The notes under the pieces are model-generated. The model ran no database searches, was not told where the DNA came from, and saw only the letters and a list, made by a program, of their open reading frames with translations. A stretch of 64,000 nt of DNA from NCBI GenBank assembly GCA_910578815.1, contig CAJTSE010000013.1:27110-91109 (forward strand), given 5' to 3'. The position numbers and the translations under genes are program-made. This DNA is from an uncultured Acetatifactor sp. (GTDB taxonomy: Bacteria; Bacillota; Clostridia; Lachnospirales; Lachnospiraceae). Shown piece after piece: positions 35,785 through 42,634 of the stretch; position 1 is the first letter of the stretch, and every line of letters starts with the position of its first letter.

Positions 35785-38700
35785 TTAGCCAAGTTCAGCA
35801 TAAATCTCCGATATTTTACCCTCTCTGAGCTTACGCGCCTGCTCTTCGCCCAAAACGCTGCCGTCTACCGTTACACAGCCGTCTTCCGCTGTCAACTTCA
35901 TGCGGCATACCTTTACGCCGTCTTCGCCATAGGTATTTTTCCCGGACTCGTTATGGTAAGTAACCTTACAGCTTCCCAACAGCATAAAAGATGCTTCCTT
36001 TTTCCCGTCAAACATATCCCCTGACAGCCTGGGCACAAGCGTGAATCCAAGCTTTCCCTCTTCAAAGGTAAAGCCGCCCTCTCCCAAAAACATCCCCAGC
36101 CACATGGAAAGCATCTCCACCGTGGAGCCGGACAGTCTGGCCACAAAGCCCTGACCGTGTACGGAAGGATCCGGATTGGCGCTGGAAGCCAGGAAAGAGG
36201 AATTTTCCAGAATGCTTCGTCCATAAACCTCCGGATTTTGATAAGGGATCAGCGCATCCTTCACTGCCTGATAATAGCGTTCATACAGGCCCGCCTTCAG
36301 CATCCCCAGAAAATACTTGTATTCCATATGCAGGAACACGCTTTCCCGCTCCAGCCATCCGGGGGTAAAGGCCCTTACCCGCCCGTTTTCCATGGAAATC
36401 CCCTCGATGGATTCCGAGGTCTTATACATTTTCAGCTTCCTGTCATATATATCCGTGCTGCGGATTTTTTCACACATTTCTTCCGCGGCCTTCCGATCCT
36501 GTTTCCCCTGAGCGGAAAGCATCCTTGCCGGACCCTCTAAGAAGAAGGGCAGCTGCACAAGGCTGAACTTTTTCACCTGGGCGCTGGGCAGCCCGTAAGG
36601 ACTGATCTTTGCAGTTCCGTCTTCGTTTAAAATCGGCTCATACTCCTCCGCCTCAAAGGTAAAGTAAGTAGGCATGATTCCCTGACCGTACGCAAATGCC
36701 CGGTCAATACCTTTCTCCAGCTTTTCTGCAAATGCTTCCAGCACTTCTTTTGTTTCCCGGAAGGATAGAACCGTAAAACTTCCCTCTACCTCAAATTTGA
36801 TCTCTTCCCTAAAGCGCTCCCTGCGGGAAGCCGCCCTGTCCCAATAGTCAAAATCGGGAAGTCCTTCCTGCAGAAGGGCATATAGATCCTGCATAAAGGC
36901 AGACAACTCCATAGGCAGTCTGATCTCTTCCTCAGGAGCGTGCCGTTTTGTCTCTTCCAGCAGGAAATCCACCAGCCGCTTTAATTCCAGCGTCTCCGGC
37001 ATACCGCTGCCAAACAGCCCCGGAAGGCCGTTCATGGCGTCGTTCCAGCCGGGCTTTCCGCCTTCCATCTCAATGCCCATGCCAAAGGAATCCAGCAGGG
37101 CAAACTTGTTCACCGCCAGCGTCATCATCTTGCCGAACAGATTTGTGGTCACCTTATTTCCCTGTTTATCCTTTAACCAGTTGGTGCCGTTTTCCACAAA
37201 GCCGGGACTGGCCGCTTTTTCCTTACAGTGATATAAAGATCCGTACTGCCGGACTTTTGCTTTATTGATAACATAAGTTTCGCTTCTGGGCCGCACCACT
37301 CCCACACTGTCGTAAAATCCATAGCTGTCGTCCCCAAACAGCAGGCTCTCCCGCCTGTCCGGATATACCAGCAGATAATTTTCCACCAGATCCAGATTAT
37401 AATCCCAATGATCGCTCCAATAGCCCTCGCCGAAGCCGGCCTCAACCTGCTCCCGGCCCAGCTCGATCAGCCCGTTTACCAATTCTTCCTCTTCCCCTGT
37501 TACCTTCAGCTGATGCGCCGCAATGGTATTGGTAATCTGTCCGGGCGTAAAGGACCCCCCCAGCACTCCGGCAATTCTGCCCTCCGGATCCTCCACATGT
37601 TCTGCAGTCAGCTTCTGAGCCGCCTGCCTGTTTTCCTCCGGGATCACGAAGGTACAGGGTCTGATCTCCAACGGATTGTATCCATCCATCTGCACCAGAC
37701 TGTAAAAATGGCGCACATTAAAGTCCTCAATGGCAGGATTGAAAAACACATCATTTCTGCGATTCTGACACACATCCCGGTAATTACCGTTGCCCTGGGA
37801 ATAATACTCTCCCGCAATGGAAAAGAAATTATAGTCCCGCTCAGGATCTCCGTGCTTGCGGCTGAACAGATGCACCACCGCCTTATGCTCTCCCTTTCCC
37901 ATCACGAAGGGAATGCCGCCGCGCAGGAAATTATCCAGATAACACTGCTCCATATATTGATCAAACAAAGGATTGGCAGACTTAGTCCACACGTCTTTGG
38001 TAAAGGATGCCACCAGTTCTCTGGCCTCCTGTACCTTCCGCTCCACATACCCTTCCGCGCAGAAGCTCTTTGCTTTTTCATTCAGCAGGTCGATGGAAGC
38101 AGCAAAACCGGAAAAGGCCGCAAACTCACAGCTTTCCCCTGCCTCAAGAGTAACCTTAACCGGGATAAAGCCGCAGGGCACTTTATTGGCAAAGCATTGC
38201 TCCTTTGCAAGCACCCCCTGTAAGTCCTCTTCCCGGAAGGTCACGGCATTGACCATGGAATTGTCCCAGTCAAAGATTACATTTTTATCATACAGCACCG
38301 GCTGCAATTCTCCGTTCCGGACAGCCAGATAAAAATAGCCTCCCTGAATCTCGGAAACCTCCGCCGAATCATCGCTGGAAGCCCGCATGGTATAAAGGGG
38401 CGCCTGGTTATCTATATTTTTGATGTCCGCCCAGCTCTTGAACAGATTGGACATCTCTTTGTACTGCCCGTTCTGGATTCCGTAAGGGATGATCTGTGGC
38501 ATACCGTCCAAAATTTCCAGTTCATGAGCCCTGCCGTCCATATTTTCCACCGTAACCCTGCGCACCAGAGCGCCGATATTTTCCCCCGGCAGAATGATAT
38601 AGCACACCGTTATCCTCAGGCCGTGGCTTTCCTCTATAATGGTAAGCACGTTTTTCTCGATCTCCATCCGGCGTTTTGCCTTGGGATCATAGGCACAGAA

Positions 38701-38973
38701 GGGCTCATAGTATTCCCCGTCTACCCTGATAAAGGTACGAAAGCCCTTAACCGGCGTATTTTCATATGCGGTATTGGCAGAATTAAACTCCATGATGGCA
38801 TTTCCTTTATGGTGAATACCGAAACTGTTAATTCCCTGCCCCCTGTTGGTATAAAAGGACCACACCGGGATCCCCTTCACCCCGGAAAGTCCGGGCAGAA
38901 AGCTGGAAAAAGGCGGCACCTCCGTATAATTATCAATAATAAATTTATCACCGTCTAATTTATAATTACTCAT
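35785..38973 (-). CDS. Large GH94-clan oligoglucan phosphorylase, probably GH161/GH149-type beta-1,3
   Basis: This 1062-aa cytoplasmic protein has the fold order of GH94-like phosphorylases: an N-terminal beta-sandwich (about 1-310), a helical linker, an (alpha/alpha)6 barrel and a C-terminal beta part. The proposed general acid is D645 in GGKPGWNDAMNGLPG, matching the WND motif of GH94. YNFFSIAGEYYSQGNGNYRD and GYWSDHWDYNLDLVENYL are strongly conserved-looking blocks. Oligoglucan phosphorylases of this size include GH149 and GH161 (beta-1,3) and the 1,2-beta-oligoglucan phosphorylases of GH94. The surrounding GH16, GH55 and GH94 genes favour beta-1,3. ATG 38973 follows GGAATGGAG; the longer frame starts inside a repeat. 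Confidence 0.75.
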   Translation of the reverse strand: MSNYKLDGDKFIIDNYTEVPPFSSFLPGLSGVKGIPVWSFYTNRGQGINSFGIHHKGNAIMEFNSANTAYENTPVKGFRTFIRVDGEYYEPFCAYDPKAKRRMEIEKNVLTIIEESHGLRITVCYIILPGENIGALVRRVTVENMDGRAHELEILDGMPQIIPYGIQNGQYKEMSNLFKSWADIKNIDNQAPLYTMRASSDDSAEVSEIQGGYFYLAVRNGELQPVLYDKNVIFDWDNSMVNAVTFREEDLQGVLAKEQCFANKVPCGFIPVKVTLEAGESCEFAAFSGFAASIDLLNEKAKSFCAEGYVERKVQEARELVASFTKDVWTKSANPLFDQYMEQCYLDNFLRGGIPFVMGKGEHKAVVHLFSRKHGDPERDYNFFSIAGEYYSQGNGNYRDVCQNRRNDVFFNPAIEDFNVRHFYSLVQMDGYNPLEIRPCTFVIPEENRQAAQKLTAEHVEDPEGRIAGVLGGSFTPGQITNTIAAHQLKVTGEEEELVNGLIELGREQVEAGFGEGYWSDHWDYNLDLVENYLLVYPDRRESLLFGDDSYGFYDSVGVVRPRSETYVINKAKVRQYGSLYHCKEKAASPGFVENGTNWLKDKQGNKVTTNLFGKMMTLAVNKFALLDSFGMGIEMEGGKPGWNDAMNGLPGLFGSGMPETLELKRLVDFLLEETKRHAPEEEIRLPMELSAFMQDLYALLQEGLPDFDYWDRAASRRERFREEIKFEVEGSFTVLSFRETKEVLEAFAEKLEKGIDRAFAYGQGIMPTYFTFEAEEYEPILNEDGTAKISPYGLPSAQVKKFSLVQLPFFLEGPARMLSAQGKQDRKAAEEMCEKIRSTDIYDRKLKMYKTSESIEGISMENGRVRAFTPGWLERESVFLHMEYKYFLGMLKAGLYERYYQAVKDALIPYQNPEVYGRSILENSSFLASSANPDPSVHGQGFVARLSGSTVEMLSMWLGMFLGEGGFTFEEGKLGFTLVPRLSGDMFDGKKEASFMLLGSCKVTYHNESGKNTYGEDGVKVCRMKLTAEDGCVTVDGSVLGEEQARKLREGKISEIYAELG

Positions 38974-39073
38974 CTTCTCCATTCCTTTCAGATATGCCGC
39001 TAAGAGTGGGCAATGTCCACCTCTTTGTGCCGGCACAAACAATCCATGAAACCAAAGCGCATAAGTCGCGCTT

Positions 39074-39159
39074 GGAAGAATCGCTTCAGCGATTCTTCAA
39101 GGTGAAACTTAGATTTTCTTAGGTTGAGTTCTTTTCAACCTTAGAAAATCTTTTCACCT
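39074..39159 (-). repeat. Nested-hairpin intergenic repeat, copy D (overlaps a gene end)
   Basis: Hairpin 1: GAAGAATCGC (39075-39084) / GCGATTCTTC (39089-39098). Hairpin 2: AGGTGAAA (39100-39107) / TTTCACCT (39152-39159), AGATTTTCT (39111-39119) / AGAAAATCT (39143-39151), AGGTTGA / TCAACCT. The right arm is inside the GH16 lipoprotein frame and supplies its last residues, GEKIF, and the TAA stop. Confidence 0.9.
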
Positions 39160-40271
39160 TTCACACTTGTCAGCTCCAAAATCTCCGGGCTCTGATACAC
39201 CCGCACGTAGTCCACTTGATATTCCACGGGAAAATAAGAGTCATCCGTCCCTCTCGCGCCGCCCCAGTCTCCGCCGAAAGCAAGATTAAAGATCAGGAAA
39301 AAGTCCCTGTCAAAGGGCCAAATTTCACAGGTAGGCCGCTGACTGTAGTCAAAGGGATCATAAATAAACTTTTCTTCCCCGTCAATGCTGAAAATCATCT
39401 TGTCAGGAAGCCATTCCACCCCGTATGTATGGAAATCCTCACTGACTCCCGCCGTAGGGAAGCTCTTGCCCTTTCCCTGACCGCCGTGATACTTCTCGGT
39501 ATGTACCGTCTCCACAATCACATCCTGATCAAAGCCCACATGCTCCATAATGTCAATTTCACCGGACTTGGGCCAGCCGCCGTAAGCGGAATCCGTGGGC
39601 ATCATCCAAAATGCCGGCCAGGTACCCAGACCGGAGGGCAGCTTTAAAGAGGCTTCCACCTTACAGTAGGTCCAATCCCCCTTGCCCCGGCTCACCAGTC
39701 TGGTGGAGGTATACTGTCCGTCCTCTTCCTTCCTGAGTTCGATGGTCATCAGGCCGTCCGCCACCGTCACGTTATCCCCGGCGGTATAATTCTGCAGCTC
39801 GTGGTTTCCCCAGCCGCCGGCTCCCGTCTCATAGCTCCACTTTTCCGGGTCCGGCTCCCCCTCATAATCAAATTCATCGGACCAGACCAACTCATAGGTC
39901 AGGCTTTCTCGGTCATAGGTAAAGCCCGCCGCCTTGGCTTCCTTTTCCGGGGGCTGTTCATTGGGATCCACATAGGCACCGGACAGGGAACTTCCTACCC
40001 GGTAACCGCCTTCATTCTTCTCCACCCCGCCGAACTCTCCTGCACTGCTGCCATCGGTACTGCCTTTCCCGGCAGAGCCGTCGGTATCGGCGGAATCCGA
40101 CGCGCCGCCCGCATCTTTTGCCGCTCCGTCAGCTCCCGCAATCCCGCTCCCATCCCCGGACATCTGCCCGTTTTCCACTTCCGGGCCCGCCGGACCGCCA
40201 CAGCCTGCCAGGGCCAGCGCCAGCGCTGCTGCCAGAATTCTTGTTTTTAATCTCTTTTTATGCAAATCCAT
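39141..40271 (-). CDS. GH16 beta-glucanase lipoprotein
   Basis: This surface-anchored endo-beta-glucanase has a signal peptide with lipobox LALAGCGG (C24 if started at ATG 40271), a Gly/Ser/Asp-rich linker of about 90 residues, then a GH16 domain with GEIDIMEH (E238 nucleophile, E243 acid/base) and TWPAFWMMP. It likely cuts polymeric beta-1,3 or mixed-linkage glucan outside the cell. Two ATGs, 40271 and 40286, lie in a duplicated 15-bp block GAGGTATGGATTTGC, so the ribosome site and start are ambiguous. The last five residues come from the repeat element that follows. Confidence 0.9.
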   Translation of the reverse strand: MDLHKKRLKTRILAAALALALAGCGGPAGPEVENGQMSGDGSGIAGADGAAKDAGGASDSADTDGSAGKGSTDGSSAGEFGGVEKNEGGYRVGSSLSGAYVDPNEQPPEKEAKAAGFTYDRESLTYELVWSDEFDYEGEPDPEKWSYETGAGGWGNHELQNYTAGDNVTVADGLMTIELRKEEDGQYTSTRLVSRGKGDWTYCKVEASLKLPSGLGTWPAFWMMPTDSAYGGWPKSGEIDIMEHVGFDQDVIVETVHTEKYHGGQGKGKSFPTAGVSEDFHTYGVEWLPDKMIFSIDGEEKFIYDPFDYSQRPTCEIWPFDRDFFLIFNLAFGGDWGGARGTDDSYFPVEYQVDYVRVYQSPEILELTSVKGEKIF

Positions 40272-40383
40272 ACCTCGCAAATCCATACCTCCGCCAGCTA
40301 TGATTCCGCTCCGCGGAATCCCGCAATTCAGGTCCAGCAAGCTGGCCTGTAAAAGCACCCCTATGCTGTTTACAGCACATTGT

Positions 40384-40689
40384 TTACCATACTGTGGTAT
40401 CCGGGCTCATACCCTGCTGCTCCCAGGTGGGCTTAAATACACCGTCTTTGTTCAAATCATCCATCTTTCCCTTCATAATCTTACAGCCGTCTCCGTCATC
40501 TGCAGAGCATCCCTCACAGCCCCGTCTGACGATTACCGATTCCTGATCCATTCCGAGCGTATAAGCATTCGGCCTGTGCCAGACTCCCTGCATATACTGG
40601 CTTTGACACACGATCGCGCCGCTGGCTGCATAAACACCTTCACACAAATCCGTTGCTCCGATTACTTCCGGTTTCTTATAATCTCTCAT
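40384..40689 (-). CDS. Small cysteine-containing protein with EGVYAASGA motif
   Basis: This 101-aa protein has no signal peptide and no membrane helix. It starts RDYKKPEVIGATDLCEGVYA and has cysteines at 16, 28, 58, 61 and 69, the last three in CEGC...C. I recall short Clostridia proteins that begin with KKPE and carry a VYAASG motif, some of which look like precursor peptides, but I know of no proven function. AGGAGAG precedes the ATG. It sits between the permease genes and the GH16 lipoprotein, inside the glucan locus. No obvious modifying enzyme is nearby. Confidence 0.75.
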   Translation of the reverse strand: MRDYKKPEVIGATDLCEGVYAASGAIVCQSQYMQGVWHRPNAYTLGMDQESVIVRRGCEGCSADDGDGCKIMKGKMDDLNKDGVFKPTWEQQGMSPDTTVW

Positions 40690-40736
40690 GTTTAATCTCT
40701 CCTTATCCTCTTGGACAGTTAGATTCTCTTTCCGCT

Positions 40737-41681
40737 CTATTCGCCGGTAATTCCCGTATTCTCAATGCCCTGTATGAACTGCTTCTGCACGAAGGCATAT
40801 AAGATCAGCAGCGGCGAAATAGAAATCAGCGTAGCCGCCATCTTATAGGCCTCGTTCAACTTAAATGCGCCGCCCTGGGCGGAAACAAGACTGTCAAACT
40901 CACTGTTGAACATATTCAGTTTCGCCGGCAGCAGCTCAATGTTGTTCCGCATCAATGTACCTGTGATGTAGGTCTCGTTCCAGTTCCACACAAAGGAAAA
41001 CAGGAACACTACCAGAATCGTAGTAGCCGACATCTTGACCACGATAAACCAGAAGACCTTCATGGCGGATGCGCCGTCGATCTGTGCGGCTTCGTCCAGC
41101 ACTCTGGGGATCATGTTAAATGCAGTGTAAAACACCAGGATCAACACCGTGGAGTAAACACCCTGTCCCAACAGCGCCATCATGGCCTGAGGAAGCGCCG
41201 TTCCAATTAACTGGATGGCCGTAACTTCCTGGGCTGTAACGAACATCATCAGCCTGGGCACCATGGTCACAGGCGTGGGAACAATGAATGCCAGCACAAT
41301 CATCACGAACCAGAATTTCTTAAACTTGAAGTCATACCGGGAAAGGGCAAAACCCGTCAATGCAGACACAAGCGTCTGCGCCACCGCCATCCCCGCCGAC
41401 CACAAAATGGTATTACGCAGTGTAGGTCCCACCTTCAGCACGTTGGAAGCTACCTTTAAGTTGTTCAGTGACAAACTTCTGGGCAGCCAGTTCACGGAAG
41501 GGTCGATTATGTCCTCCGCCGACATAAAGGTCTTGGCAACGATCTCAAAAATTGGCTCCAGATACACAAATCCCACACAGATCAGCACAAAGTAGATCGC
41601 AAACCTGGCAATGCGGTTACGCCACCATTTAAAATCGTGCCTGACCTTTACTTTGTTTTTGTTTTTTGCCTTACTTACCAT
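40737..41681 (-). CDS. CUT1 carbohydrate ABC permease (MalG-like), system 1
   Basis: This inner half of a sugar importer has 314 aa and about six membrane helices. The EAA loop near residue 190-215 contains DEAAQIDGASAMKVFWFIVV, for coupling to an MsmX-type ATPase. It overlaps the preceding permease gene by 7 bp. It probably pairs with that permease and with the 583-aa binding protein at 52034-53785, given the nested order of the locus. No ATPase is encoded in the window. Confidence 0.92.
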   Translation of the reverse strand: MVSKAKNKNKVKVRHDFKWWRNRIARFAIYFVLICVGFVYLEPIFEIVAKTFMSAEDIIDPSVNWLPRSLSLNNLKVASNVLKVGPTLRNTILWSAGMAVAQTLVSALTGFALSRYDFKFKKFWFVMIVLAFIVPTPVTMVPRLMMFVTAQEVTAIQLIGTALPQAMMALLGQGVYSTVLILVFYTAFNMIPRVLDEAAQIDGASAMKVFWFIVVKMSATTILVVFLFSFVWNWNETYITGTLMRNNIELLPAKLNMFNSEFDSLVSAQGGAFKLNEAYKMAATLISISPLLILYAFVQKQFIQGIENTGITGE

Positions 41682-42634
41682 ATGTCCCGCCTCCTTGGCT
41701 GTCTCTCCCTAAAGATCAGGCATCCCAGCCCGATGATGATTAAAACGATGATACAGTAAATCCAGGAATAGGTAGCGGCAAAGCCAAATCCACCGTTGGT
41801 ATTGGCTGTAGCCGTCTTGATCAACGCATAAATTGCACTGGTATCATAGGTCCCCAGCTGAGCGATGGTAAAAATCGTAGCCACCAGCGCCGTAGGCTTA
41901 ATCATGGGAATCGTGATCTTCCAGAGGATCTGCCATTCGTTGGCCATGTCGATTTTTGCCGCTTCATACAGAGATCCGTTTATACGCTGCAGCCCGCTGA
42001 CAAACAGGACAATGGGAATGCCCGTAAACCACAGGATCATCGTCAGCTGATCAAACACATTCCCCATAAACCCTGCAATCTTGGGAGAATAACTGCGGAT
42101 CATCTCCAGAATAAAAACCCCTTCATATCCGCCGTTCATGCCCTGCGCCATCTGCACCGCCTCATCCGCCTGATCCAGAATCTGACTCATTACAGGGCCG
42201 GACATAATAATCACCGGCAGGAAGTAAATGGTCCTCATCAGTCCCTTGCCCACCTCGATCTTGTTCAGCAGATAAGCCATAAAGAAGGACACAATGATAA
42301 TCACAAAAGTATAGGGCACCACCATGGCGATAAACGCACCCAGCGCCGGCACAAACTCCGTATTCCGGAAGAACGCCGTATAATAATTGCTGCCTCCGGC
42401 AAAGGTGATGTCATAACCCGTGACGTTGGTGCTCACATTGCAGAAGCTTAAGGCAATGGTAGCGCCGAAGGGAATCAGGGTAAAGACTACAAACCCGATG
42501 ATCCAGGGAAGCATGAACCCATAGCCCAGGCGGTTTTGGCGCTTCTCATAGCTGGGAGCCCGCCTGCCCCTGCGTAGTGAAATTTCTTTCACGGCCTTTT
42601 CCTTCACTGCCTTTTTTCCAGCCTTTTCAGCCAT
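41675..42634 (-). CDS. CUT1 carbohydrate ABC permease (MalF-like), system 1
   Basis: This 319-aa permease has six membrane helices and a large extracytoplasmic stretch between the first two. Its EAA loop is LYEAAKIDMANEWQILWKIT. The basic N-terminus (KKAVKEKAVKEISLRRGRRA) faces the cytoplasm. It overlaps the DUF5696 gene by 8 bp, so its translation depends on that of a presumed glycan-acting protein. It starts at an ATG after GGAGGTG. Confidence 0.92.
   Translation of the reverse strand: MAEKAGKKAVKEKAVKEISLRRGRRAPSYEKRQNRLGYGFMLPWIIGFVVFTLIPFGATIALSFCNVSTNVTGYDITFAGGSNYYTAFFRNTEFVPALGAFIAMVVPYTFVIIIVSFFMAYLLNKIEVGKGLMRTIYFLPVIIMSGPVMSQILDQADEAVQMAQGMNGGYEGVFILEMIRSYSPKIAGFMGNVFDQLTMILWFTGIPIVLFVSGLQRINGSLYEAAKIDMANEWQILWKITIPMIKPTALVATIFTIAQLGTYDTSAIYALIKTATANTNGGFGFAATYSWIYCIIVLIIIGLGCLIFRERQPRRRDIW

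Noticed and set aside
38974..39042. Longer N-terminus of the large phosphorylase
   Set aside because: The extra 23 residues come from sequence near the repeat element, have no ribosome site and do not resemble an enzyme N-terminus; ATG 38973 has a good site.
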